A DNA stretch of 64,000 nucleotides from assembly GCA_001423545.1 (NCBI GenBank), contig LMOK01000001.1, positions 1 to 64,000 on the forward strand, given 5' to 3'. Position numbers and translations under genes: made by a program. Positions 1-6,980 of this stretch are shown in pieces. The notes under the pieces were generated by a model. It was not told where the DNA came from and made no database searches. It saw only the letters and a list, made by a program, of their open reading frames with translations. This stretch comes from Orlajensenia sp001423545. Lineage in GTDB: Bacteria > Actinomycetota > Actinomycetes > Actinomycetales > Microbacteriaceae. The number at the start of each line of letters is the position of its first letter. Positions within the stretch are counted from its first letter, which is position 1.

Positions 1-1
1 C

Positions 2-313
2 GGGTGCATGGAACCAGACTGCGACCGACCACCCTCCTGGACCGAAGTGCATCACATCCGGCACTGGAAACGAGACCACGGCAACACGGACGTCGCCGAC
101 GGCATCCTGCTGTGCCGACGCGGTCACCTCCGCGTGCACAACGAGGGCTGGGAGATCACCCGAGACCAACACGACCAGTACTGGCTCATCCCACCACCCC
201 TGATCGACCCCGATCAGACCCCGCGCCGGATGAAGCCGAAGACCCGGGCGCAGATCACCCACCCCGTCACCCTTCCCGCCGAGCTCCAACCCGCTGCCAC
301 GGCCACGGGGTAG
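2..313 (+). CDS. DUF222/HNH endonuclease family protein, C-terminal part (5' end outside window)
   Basis: The reading frame is open at the window edge. It encodes a treble-clef HNH nuclease core: a Cys pair (GCMEPDC), then WTEVHHIRHW, then ADGILLCRRGHLRVH with the last metal-ligand Cys/His. This arrangement is typical of the actinobacterial DUF222/13E12-repeat family, whose N-terminal DUF222 domain would lie upstream of the window. The Arg/Pro-rich tail after the nuclease core is also usual. These genes are often multicopy and mobile-like; the duplicated structured repeat directly downstream fits that. The substrate is not known from sequence. Confidence 0.8.
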   Translation, partial: GCMEPDCDRPPSWTEVHHIRHWKRDHGNTDVADGILLCRRGHLRVHNEGWEITRDQHDQYWLIPPPLIDPDQTPRRMKPKTRAQITHPVTLPAELQPAATATG

Positions 314-324
314 GGCTCCGTCTG

Positions 325-412
325 CGCTTCGACCGCGGACTCCGTCCGGGACTCAGCGACCGGAGCGTGCGCACTACTCAAAGCCCGGGTGCACGCCTAC
401 CCGCTCGCTGAG
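325..412 (+). repeat. 88-bp structured direct repeat, copy 1
   Basis: This matches the segment at 671-758 over 88 ungapped bases with 7 differences, counted by eye. It contains an internal CGCGGACTCCGTCC-type inverted motif. The flanks can close a stem: GCTCCG at 315-320 with CGGAGC at 361-366. It lies just 3' of the HNH gene and has no coding potential that I trust. Confidence 0.75.
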
Positions 413-670
413 GGCAAGCGCAACGACCGCCCGAAGCGCGCCTCATAAGGTCAGCACATCTAGCCGTGCTCGCTGGAGTCGCTTCCTACGTTCCACGTCC
501 CGGGAGATCCAAGTCCCGATGCAGTCCCCAGCGTTCTGAAACCAAGCTTCACTCAACGCACGGCGCACGATCAACGTGCCCCACGCGACACGACAGGTCG
601 AACTGCACCTCGACGTCGGCGCAGCGCTCCTGCGCCATCAGCGAGCAGCGCATTACGCCACCCGCTCGTA

Positions 671-758
671 CGCTTCGACCGCGGACTCCGTCCGGGACTC
701 AGCGAGCGGGTCCTGCGCACCACTCAAAGCCCGGGTACACGCCTACCCGCTCACTGAG
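671..758 (+). repeat. 88-bp structured direct repeat, copy 2
   Basis: Second copy of the element at 325-412. Here the outer stem is CCCGCTCG (661-668) with CGAGCGGG (703-710). A second hairpin follows: CCCGCTC (746-752) with GAGCGGG (763-769). The paired-hairpin form resembles REP/BIME-type intergenic repeats. Confidence 0.75.
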
Positions 759-830
759 CGCCGAGCGGGGAGGTGAGTACCCGAAGCGCACTCACCATGT
801 CCGCATCTGAGCGCCTCTCCGAACCGGCGG

Positions 831-1469
831 TCAGATGTCCAGCGTGTCGCCCGGCTCCAGTGCGTGGAACTGGCCGCCGCCCTGCTCGACGGCCCAGGTC
901 AGACGCGCGTTCGACATGTCCTTTCCGGCACGTGAGAGCACCATCTCATGCGTCGGGAACACGTGCTTCGGCGCCACGGCCAGCACGTAGTCCATGACAT
1001 CGCTGACCTTCATCCACGGCGCACCGGCCGGGGCTGCGAGAGTATCGACGGCCACGCCCTCCGGAATGATGAACGAATCGCCGGCGTAGTAGAGGGTGTC
1101 GTTGACGAGCACACCGACGTTGTCGATCACGGGGATCGACGAGTGGATGACGGCATGCTTCTCACCGAAGAACCGCAGCGTGAAGGCTCCGACCTCCACA
1201 GTGTCACCGGCGGCCACGAGCTCGACCGCGAAGTCACTCGCGGCAGCGACGACGCCCGCCGGACCGAAGATCCGCACGTCGGGGTTCGCCTCGACGATGC
1301 GCTTCACCTGCTCGGGAGTCCAGTGGTCGGGGTGCTCGTGCGTGATGACGATCGCCACGGTTCCGGCCGACTCGGTGATGGCGGTCGTGAACGAACCCGG
1401 GTCGATGTAGAGCCGGTCGCCGTTCTGCTCGAGGACGAGGGCGGCGTGTTCCAGCTTGGTCAGTCTCAT
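831..1469 (-). CDS. MBL-fold metal-dependent hydrolase
   Basis: The 212-residue protein begins MRLTKLEHAAL. It has the metallo-beta-lactamase metal site ITHEHPDHW near residues 60-67 (HxHxDH), a second ligand region GEKHAVIHS, the Asp of YYAGDSF and a late His in FPTHE. The fold resembles the UlaG-like/YtnP small hydrolases; the substrate cannot be assigned. The start was chosen at the family-like N-terminus, because the longer in-frame extension runs into the divergent lipid kinase gene. It lies divergent from that gene with an 88-bp gap. Confidence 0.85.
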   Translation of the reverse strand: MRLTKLEHAALVLEQNGDRLYIDPGSFTTAITESAGTVAIVITHEHPDHWTPEQVKRIVEANPDVRIFGPAGVVAAASDFAVELVAAGDTVEVGAFTLRFFGEKHAVIHSSIPVIDNVGVLVNDTLYYAGDSFIIPEGVAVDTLAAPAGAPWMKVSDVMDYVLAVAPKHVFPTHEMVLSRAGKDMSNARLTWAVEQGGGQFHALEPGDTLDI

Positions 1470-1557
1470 GATCCGAGCCAACACCTCGGGAGGCGTCCGT
1501 GCAACACGCACCGCCGGTGAGTCGGTTCCGGACCCTGCAGCACCCCATAATCGCCGT

Positions 1558-2466
1558 ATGAGTGCTGCCTCGGCGTTGCGGATCACCGTGGCCATCAACC
1601 CCAACGCGTCGTTCGGCCACAACCGCGAGGTCGGTCCCCGCGTGGTCGAGGCCCTGATCGAGGCCGGCCACGACATCGCGATGCTGCGCGAGCCGAACTT
1701 CGAGCTCTTGCGTCGTGAGGTGGCGCACGCGGTCGAGGCCGGGACGGATGCACTCGTCGTCGTCGGAGGCGACGGCATGGTCTCACTCGGCACCAATCTG
1801 GTCGCCGGCACCGCCACCCCACTCGGCATCGTCGCCGCGGGCACCGGCAACGACATGGCCCGCGGTCTCGGGCTTCCCGTGGGCGACACAGACGCAGCCA
1901 TCCGCACCCTCCTCGGCTCCCTTCATCGTGAGCCCCGGGTGATCGACGCCGCACGCGTGCGCCACGGCGCTCTCACCACCTGGTACGCCGGCGTGCTGTC
2001 GGCAGGCTTCGACGCGGTGGTCAACGAACGCGCGAACACCATGACCCGACCCCGTGGTTCGAGCCGCTACATCCTGGCGCTGCTGCGCGAGCTCCTCACC
2101 CTGAAGCCCGTGAGCTACACCCTCACCATCGACGGGGTGGTGCGTGAGGTCGAGGGCATGCTCGTGTCCATCGCCAACAATGTCTCCCTCGGCGGCGGGA
2201 TGAGGGTGGCCCCGGATGCTCTCCTCGACGACGGCCTGCTCGACGTCTTCATCGTCAAGAAGCTCTCCCGTCTCGAGTTCATCCGCGTCTTCCCCCAGGT
2301 CTTCTCCGGTACCCACACCACACACCCCGCGGTGGAGATCGTGCGCGCGACGTCGGTCCGAATCGAGACGGACACGGCGATCGTCGCCTACGCGGACGGA
2401 GAGCGTGTCGGCCCGCTGCCCGTCGACATCGCCGTGGTCCCTGGAGCCCTCCGCATGCTCGTCTGA
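1558..2466 (+). CDS. Diacylglycerol kinase-type lipid kinase
   Basis: The 302-residue protein has the DAGK catalytic core: INPNASFGHN near the N-terminus, VVVGGDGMVSLGTN with the GGDG nucleotide loop near residue 70, and GIVAAGTGNDMARGLGLP. It should phosphorylate a membrane lipid (diacylglycerol, or mannosyl/sphingoid-type substrates in relatives) at the inner leaflet. The ATG at 1558 is preceded by CATAAT at 1546-1551 with 6 bp between, suggesting a leaderless transcript and fixing the start. The lipid substrate is uncertain. Confidence 0.88.
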   Translation: MSAASALRITVAINPNASFGHNREVGPRVVEALIEAGHDIAMLREPNFELLRREVAHAVEAGTDALVVVGGDGMVSLGTNLVAGTATPLGIVAAGTGNDMARGLGLPVGDTDAAIRTLLGSLHREPRVIDAARVRHGALTTWYAGVLSAGFDAVVNERANTMTRPRGSSRYILALLRELLTLKPVSYTLTIDGVVREVEGMLVSIANNVSLGGGMRVAPDALLDDGLLDVFIVKKLSRLEFIRVFPQVFSGTHTTHPAVEIVRATSVRIETDTAIVAYADGERVGPLPVDIAVVPGALRMLV

Positions 2467-2482
2467 GTGCGCCCGTCTCGAT

Positions 2483-2511
2483 TTGGAATGACGCAAACGG
2501 TGTGGCATACT
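2483..2511 (+). promoter_or_regulatory. Promoter of tRNA-Glu
   Basis: TTGGAA (2483-2488) and CATACT (2506-2511) are separated by 17 bp. The expected start would be about 10 nt before the tRNA 5' end. Confidence 0.5.
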
Positions 2512-2528
2512 TTTCAAGTTGCAAAAAC

Positions 2529-2601
2529 GGCCCCATCGTTTAGCGGCCTAGGACACCGCCCTCTCACGGCGGCAGCACCGGTTCAAATCCGGTTGGGGTC
2601 A
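2529..2601 (+). tRNA. tRNA-Glu (anticodon CTC)
   Basis: A 73-nt cloverleaf: the acceptor arm GGCCCCA pairs with TGGGGTC (one G-T wobble) and the anticodon stem CCGCC/GGCGG encloses a loop with anticodon CTC. The T-arm is CCGGTTCAAATCCGG, and the discriminator A is followed by an encoded CCA at 2602-2604. The gene is single, not in a tRNA cluster, and has its own promoter and terminator. Confidence 0.95.
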
Positions 2602-2612
2602 CCATCACGAAA

Positions 2613-2637
2613 GAACCCCCGGCTCAGCCGGGGGTTC
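2613..2637 (+). terminator. Rho-independent terminator after tRNA-Glu
   Basis: A perfect 11-bp stem (GAACCCCCGGC / GCCGGGGGTTC) with loop TCA, followed by a T-containing tract (TCGTGTTT), starts 11 nt after the tRNA discriminator. Confidence 0.85.
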
Positions 2638-2771
2638 TCGTGTTTAAGGCGCGAGCGGGCGTGCGCATATTCCCGATCCGGGATGCTGAAGTCTCGCCAT
2701 CTCGACGTATTCGGAACGACACATATGGGCCCCGCGGCGAAGCACCGCGAGGCCCATGCGTCACGTGCTGA

Positions 2772-3506
2772 TCAGTCGCGCGAACCGAGCAGCGCGTCGT
2801 ACTGGTCGTCCGATTCGCGGATGCCGGGTGCGGAGTCGCGCGCCCGAGACGGAAGCACCGGCGGCAGCGGCACGACGACCCCGTCGTGGGTCTCGCCGGG
2901 CGAGACGTGGTGGTACGACATGCGGTCGATCCAGGCCAGCGCCAGCGCCGACAGGATGAAGACCACGTGGATGATGACCTGCCACATGACGCCCGTCGGC
3001 GTGTAGTTCTCGCCCTCGCCCAAGTCGTTGCCCGAGCCGGTCTCGGTCATGTCGCCGACCTCGATGAATGTCTTCAGCAGGTGGATCGAGGAGATGCCGA
3101 TGATGGCCATCGCGAGCTTGACCTTCAGCACGTTCGCGTTCACGTGCGAGAGCCACTCGGGCTGGTCGGGGTGGTCGTCGACCTTGATCTTCGAGACGAA
3201 GGTCTCGTAGCCGCCGATGATCACCATGATGAGCAGGTTCGCGATCATGACGACGTCGATGAGGCCGAGGACGGCCAGCATGATGTTCGCCTCGGTGATC
3301 TCGGCCGTGTGCAGGAAGACGTCCTCGGCGAGGTGCCAGAGCTCGATCATGAACACGACCACGTAGATGGCCTGGGCCACGATGAGGCCGAGATAGAGCG
3401 GGGCCTGCAGCCAGCGGCTGAAGAAGATGAGATAGCCGATGCCGTTCGTCCAGGTGGACGTCGGGTAGGGGCGGGTGCTGCGGGGCTGCGGGGGCATGGC
3501 GTTCAC
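2772..3506 (-). CDS. YqhA/UPF0114 family integral membrane protein
   Basis: The 244-residue protein has the UPF0114 signature order: FFSRWLQAPLYLGLIVAQ (membrane segment 1), a helix near LWHLAEDVF, ANIMLAVLGLIDVVMIANLLIMVIIGGYETFVSKI, and a last hydrophobic segment WQVIIHVVFILSALALAWIDRM. The function of the family is unknown. The C-terminal tail of about 40 residues is longer and more charged than in the short proteobacterial relatives. The GTG start is supported by CAGGAG seven bases upstream. Confidence 0.8.
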   Translation of the reverse strand: MNAMPPQPRSTRPYPTSTWTNGIGYLIFFSRWLQAPLYLGLIVAQAIYVVVFMIELWHLAEDVFLHTAEITEANIMLAVLGLIDVVMIANLLIMVIIGGYETFVSKIKVDDHPDQPEWLSHVNANVLKVKLAMAIIGISSIHLLKTFIEVGDMTETGSGNDLGEGENYTPTGVMWQVIIHVVFILSALALAWIDRMSYHHVSPGETHDGVVVPLPPVLPSRARDSAPGIRESDDQYDALLGSRD

Positions 3507-3596
3507 GTCTTGTCTCCTGAAAGGTCCTCGTTTCCGCCATGCTATCGAGGCTGGTCCTGCGCAACAGCCGTGAACGGGAGCGCCTCAGCAGTCGGT

Positions 3597-3602
3597 TAGG
3601 CT
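3597..3602 (+). promoter_or_regulatory. -10 box of the TerC riboswitch transcript
   Basis: TAGGCT ends 6 bp before the first base of the riboswitch at 3609, matching the TAnnnT hexamers seen at other start sites in this window. Confidence 0.45.
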
Positions 3603-3608
3603 GAACGG

Positions 3609-3708
3609 GCGAAGGGGAGTATCCCACCTCGTCGGATCCGTCATCACGGGTGGCAATGAAGCCACCCCGGACCCGATGGCATCGAATACGATGCGGGAGA
3701 GACTTTCA
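3609..3708 (+). promoter_or_regulatory. yybP-ykoY (manganese) riboswitch upstream of the TerC gene
   Basis: The conserved blocks occur in family order. GAAGGGGAGTA (3611-3621) carries the invariant GGGGAGTA. CGTCATCACG follows. A hairpin GGGTGGC/GCCACCC leads into CCCCGGACC, and then comes GGGAGAGACTTTC. P1 forms between GAAGG and CTTTC (one G-T wobble). Its position 38 nt before a TerC-family gene matches the known association of this Mn2+-sensing class with TerC/MntP-type exporters. I recognised it by eye; no covariance model was run. Confidence 0.8.
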
Positions 3709-3745
3709 GCGGTTCGTCCTCCCCTCTTTCTGCGAAAGGCCCCCC

Positions 3746-4768
3746 ATGGAGTCTGCCCTTCCCGTCTGGTTCGAGATCACCTCGCTCGTCGTGATCACGA
3801 TCATCCTCGTCGCCGACCTGCTGCTGGTGATCAAGCGACCCCACGTGCCGTCGTTCAAGGAAGCGACGCTGTGGGTCGTGTTCTACGTGGCTCTGGCCCT
3901 GATCTTCGCCGGCCTGATGTTCGTGATCGGCGACGCCCAGCACGGAAGCGAGTTCCTCGCGGGGTGGCTCACGGAGTACAGCCTCTCGATCGACAACCTG
4001 TTCGTCTTCGTGGTGATCATGGCGCGCTTCGCGGTCCCACGGAAGATCCAGCAGGAGGTGCTGATGGTGGGAATCATCATCGCCCTCGTGCTGCGCCTCA
4101 TCTTCATCCTCCTGGGCGCTGCCCTCATCGAGAACTTCAGCTGGATCTTCTACATCTTCGGTGCCTTCCTGCTGTACACGGCCTTCAACCAGGCGTTCGG
4201 CAACCACGAGGACGACGGCGAGGAGAGCGGCCTCATCAAGATGCTGCGCAAGCGGATCTCCATCGCGCCCGACTTCCACGGGATCAAGCTGCGCACCGTC
4301 GTCGACGGCAGGAAGATGTTCACCCCGGTGCTCATCGTGTTCATCGCCATCGGCACGACCGACCTCATCTTCGCCCTCGACTCCATCCCGGCGATCTTCG
4401 GAATCACGCAGTCGCCGTTCATCGTGTTCACGGCGAACGTCTTCGCGCTGATGGGTCTGCGCCAGCTCTACTTCCTGTTGGGTGGCCTGCTCGAGCGCCT
4501 CGAGTACCTCAAGTACGGCATCGCCTTCATCCTGTTCTTCATCGGCGTGAAGCTGGTCTTCCACGCCCTCCACACGAACGAGCTGCCCTTCATCAACGGC
4601 GGCGAGCACATCGACTGGGTTCCGGAGATCGACACCTGGACGTCGCTGATCGTGATCATCGCCTCGATGGCCGTGGCCACGATCGCGAGCCTGGTGAAGG
4701 CGCGCGTCGATGCGAAGAAGCGCGGGCACAAGCTGATGGACGAAGTGCCGCATTTCACCGAGGAGTAA
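3746..4768 (+). CDS. TerC family integral membrane protein, probable Mn2+ exporter
   Basis: The 340-residue protein has the TerC architecture: repeated hydrophobic helices, the acidic transmembrane motif TEYSLSIDNLFVF near residue 75, and its internal repeat GTTDLIFALDSIPAIFGIT near residue 205, where the paired Asp residues form the metal site. TerC-like proteins such as Alx/MeeF export Mn2+ and may metallate exoenzymes. The start MESALPVWFE agrees with the usual family N-terminus; the longer frame would run through the riboswitch. Control by Mn2+ through that riboswitch is inferred. Confidence 0.88.
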   Translation: MESALPVWFEITSLVVITIILVADLLLVIKRPHVPSFKEATLWVVFYVALALIFAGLMFVIGDAQHGSEFLAGWLTEYSLSIDNLFVFVVIMARFAVPRKIQQEVLMVGIIIALVLRLIFILLGAALIENFSWIFYIFGAFLLYTAFNQAFGNHEDDGEESGLIKMLRKRISIAPDFHGIKLRTVVDGRKMFTPVLIVFIAIGTTDLIFALDSIPAIFGITQSPFIVFTANVFALMGLRQLYFLLGGLLERLEYLKYGIAFILFFIGVKLVFHALHTNELPFINGGEHIDWVPEIDTWTSLIVIIASMAVATIASLVKARVDAKKRGHKLMDEVPHFTEE

Positions 4769-4798
4769 CGCTCGGTTCCGCCGGTGTACTCTGATGAT

Positions 4799-4849
4799 GT
4801 GCAGTGCCCTCAGCTTCTTCTCGGGTGCCGCGACGAGACCTCGTTCTGA
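4799..4849 (+). CDS. leu leader peptide (16 codons, three consecutive Leu codons)
   Basis: A short frame GTG...TGA reads MQCPQLLLGCRDETSF. It has three consecutive Leu codons, CTT CTT CTC, at 4814-4822; CTT is rare in this GC-rich genome. TACTCT at 4787-4792 places a likely transcription start at the GTG itself, so the leader would be leaderless. A GC-rich hairpin (4828-4868) begins six bases after the Leu codons and overlaps the end of the frame. The set upstream of leuCD is what ribosome-mediated leucine attenuation requires. Not experimentally known for this species. Confidence 0.7.
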   Translation: MQCPQLLLGCRDETSF

Positions 4850-4868
4850 CAGGCCTTCCTCGTCGCGG
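4828..4868 (+). terminator. Candidate attenuator hairpin before leuC
   Basis: A perfect 10-bp inverted repeat (CCGCGACGAG at 4828-4837, CTCGTCGCGG at 4859-4868) is followed by CGTTTCCCGTT, a weak T tract. A smaller competing hairpin ACGA/TCGT (4833-4844) uses the 5' arm. Whether it stops transcription or hides the leuC start is not decided by the sequence. Confidence 0.55.
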
Positions 4869-4912
4869 CGTTTCCCGTTGGCTGAATACCGATCATGGAA
4901 AGTGCATCAGCA

Positions 4913-6361
4913 ATGAACGCGAACACCTCTGACACCCTGCCTCCGCGCACTCTGGCCGAGAAGGTCTGGGATGCCCACCTCGTCTCGAAGGGCGAGAACG
5001 GGGAGCCCGACCTCATCTACATCGACCTGCACCTCGTGCACGAGGTCACCAGCCCGCAGGCCTTCGACGGACTGCGGTTGGCGGGCCGCCCCGTGCGCCG
5101 CCCCGATCTCACTATCGCGACCGAGGACCACAACACCCCGACCATCGGCATCGACAAGCCGATCGCCGACCTCACCAGCCGCACGCAGATCGAGACGCTG
5201 CGCCGCAACTGCGCCGAGTTCGGCGTTCGCCTGCACTCGCTCGGCGACATCGAGCAGGGCATCGTGCACGTCGTCGGACCGCAGCTCGGCCTCACGCAGC
5301 CCGGTATCACCGTCGTCTGCGGCGATTCTCACACCTCGACCCACGGCGCCTTCGGAGCGATGGCGTTCGGCATCGGCACCAGCGAGGTCGAGCACGTGCT
5401 CGCGACCCAGACGCTGCCGCTGAAGCCGTTCAAGACGATGGCGATCACCGTGGAGGGCACCCTCCGCCCCGGCGTGACCGCGAAGGACATCATCCTGGCG
5501 GTCATCGCCAAGATCGGCACCGGTGGCGGGCAGGGCTACGTGCTCGAGTACCGCGGCAGCGCCATCCGCGCCCTCTCGATGGATGGCCGCATGACGATCT
5601 GCAACATGTCGATCGAGGCTGGCGCCCGCGCCGGCATGGTCGCACCGGACGACACCACCTTCGACTACGTCAAGGGCCGCGCCCACGCCCCGGAGGGCCA
5701 GGACTGGGACGACGCCGTCGCGTACTGGCGCACCCTCGCCACCGACGACGGGGCCACCTTCGACGCCGAGGTCTTCATCGACGCCGACTCGCTCGAGCCG
5801 TTCGTCACCTGGGGCACGAACCCGGGTCAGGGCGTGTCCCTCAGCGACACGGTGCCGAACCCCGTCGAGATCGAGGATCCGCACGAGCGTGCAGCCGCCG
5901 AGCGCGCGCTCGAGTACATGGACCTCGCCGCGGGTACCCCGCTCAAGGACATCGCCGTCGACGCCGTGTTCATGGGCTCGTGCACGAACAGCCGCATCGA
6001 GGACCTGAGGGCCTTCGCATCCGTCATCCAAGGCAAGAAGAAGGCCGACGGCGTGCGCGTCATGGTCGTTCCCGGATCGGCGCGCGTGCGCATCGAGGCC
6101 GAGGCCGAGGGCCTCGACAAGATCATCACCGACTTCGGAGCGGAGTGGCGCTTCGCCGGCTGCTCGATGTGCCTCGGCATGAACCCCGACCAGCTTGCAC
6201 CGGGGGAGCGCTGCGCGTCCACATCCAACCGCAACTTCGAGGGACGCCAGGGCAAGGGCGGACGAACCCACCTCGTCTCGCCCCTGGTGGCCGCCGCCAC
6301 CGCGATCCGCGGCACCCTGTCGAGTCCCTGGGATCTGCAGACCGACGGGGAGGCACGCTGA
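4913..6361 (+). CDS. leuC: 3-isopropylmalate dehydratase large subunit
   Basis: The 482-residue aconitase-family subunit converts 2-isopropylmalate to 3-isopropylmalate in leucine synthesis together with LeuD. Visible motifs are VCGDSHTSTHGAFGAMAFGIGTSEVEHVLATQ and the [4Fe-4S] ligands in MGSCTNSR and GCSMCLGMNPD. The start at 4913 was preferred over an in-frame ATG at 4895 because only it has a purine tract (GGAAAG) upstream. It is preceded by the leu leader peptide and hairpin, and its stop overlaps the leuD start by one base. Confidence 0.95.
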   Translation: MNANTSDTLPPRTLAEKVWDAHLVSKGENGEPDLIYIDLHLVHEVTSPQAFDGLRLAGRPVRRPDLTIATEDHNTPTIGIDKPIADLTSRTQIETLRRNCAEFGVRLHSLGDIEQGIVHVVGPQLGLTQPGITVVCGDSHTSTHGAFGAMAFGIGTSEVEHVLATQTLPLKPFKTMAITVEGTLRPGVTAKDIILAVIAKIGTGGGQGYVLEYRGSAIRALSMDGRMTICNMSIEAGARAGMVAPDDTTFDYVKGRAHAPEGQDWDDAVAYWRTLATDDGATFDAEVFIDADSLEPFVTWGTNPGQGVSLSDTVPNPVEIEDPHERAAAERALEYMDLAAGTPLKDIAVDAVFMGSCTNSRIEDLRAFASVIQGKKKADGVRVMVVPGSARVRIEAEAEGLDKIITDFGAEWRFAGCSMCLGMNPDQLAPGERCASTSNRNFEGRQGKGGRTHLVSPLVAAATAIRGTLSSPWDLQTDGEAR

Positions 6362-6963
6362 TGCAGAAGTTCGAGAAGGTCACCGGCATCGCCGTTCCGT
6401 TCCGTCGCTCCAATGTCGACACCGACCAGATCATCCCCGCCGTCTACCTGAAGCGGGTCACGAAGACCGGCTTCGAGGACGCCCTGTTCGCCGGCTGGCG
6501 CCAGGACCCGGAGTTCGTGCTGAATCGCCCGGAGTACCAAGGTGCCCGCATCCTGATCACCGGACCCGATTTCGGTACCGGCTCATCGCGTGAGCACGCG
6601 GTCTGGGCCCTGCGCGACTTCGGTTTCGACGTGGTGCTGAGCCCCAGGTTCGGCGACATCTTCCGCGGGAACTCGGGCAAGCAGGGCCTGCTCGCGGGCG
6701 AGGTGGCCGAGCCCGACGTCGAGGCGCTGTGGGCGATCATCGAGGCGCAGCCGGGAATAGAGCTGACCGTCGATCTGGTTGAGCGAAAGGTCACGGCCGG
6801 GTCGCTCAGCGTCCCGTTCGAGATTGACGATTACACTAGGTGGCGGCTCATCGAGGGGCTGGATGACATCGGACTGACCCTGCGAGATGCGGATCGGATC
6901 GATCGATTCGAACAGACCCGCGAGAGCTGGCGACCGCGAACACTGCCGGTCAAGCAGTCATAG
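6361..6963 (+). CDS. leuD: 3-isopropylmalate dehydratase small subunit
   Basis: The 200-residue swivelling-domain partner of LeuC. It shows PFRRSNVDTDQIIPAVYLK at the N-terminus and GPDFGTGSSREHAVWAL near residue 70, the substrate-binding loop. The start ATG shares one base with the leuC stop, so the two should be translated together as a heterodimer. Confidence 0.95.
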   Translation: MQKFEKVTGIAVPFRRSNVDTDQIIPAVYLKRVTKTGFEDALFAGWRQDPEFVLNRPEYQGARILITGPDFGTGSSREHAVWALRDFGFDVVLSPRFGDIFRGNSGKQGLLAGEVAEPDVEALWAIIEAQPGIELTVDLVERKVTAGSLSVPFEIDDYTRWRLIEGLDDIGLTLRDADRIDRFEQTRESWRPRTLPVKQS

Positions 6964-6980
6964 AGCTGGAGAAGCATTAC

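Larger units (their letters stand above)
314..830. other. Non-coding 517-bp region holding the repeat pair
   Basis: Between the HNH gene and the convergent metallo-hydrolase gene I see only the two 88-bp repeat copies and about 260 bp of unstructured sequence between them. The open frames here have no ribosome-binding site and Arg/Pro/Ser-biased translations, so I treat them as chance frames. Confidence 0.6.

Noticed and set aside
466..997. Short frames in the 314-830 region and over the end of the metallo-hydrolase gene
   Set aside because: No ribosome-binding sites, biased composition, and they overlap the structured repeats.
3528..3540. A GAAAC (minus strand) upstream of the YqhA-type gene as a further member of the nitrogen-box regulon
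   Set aside because: There is no half-site 22 bp away and no TAnnnT 10 bp downstream.
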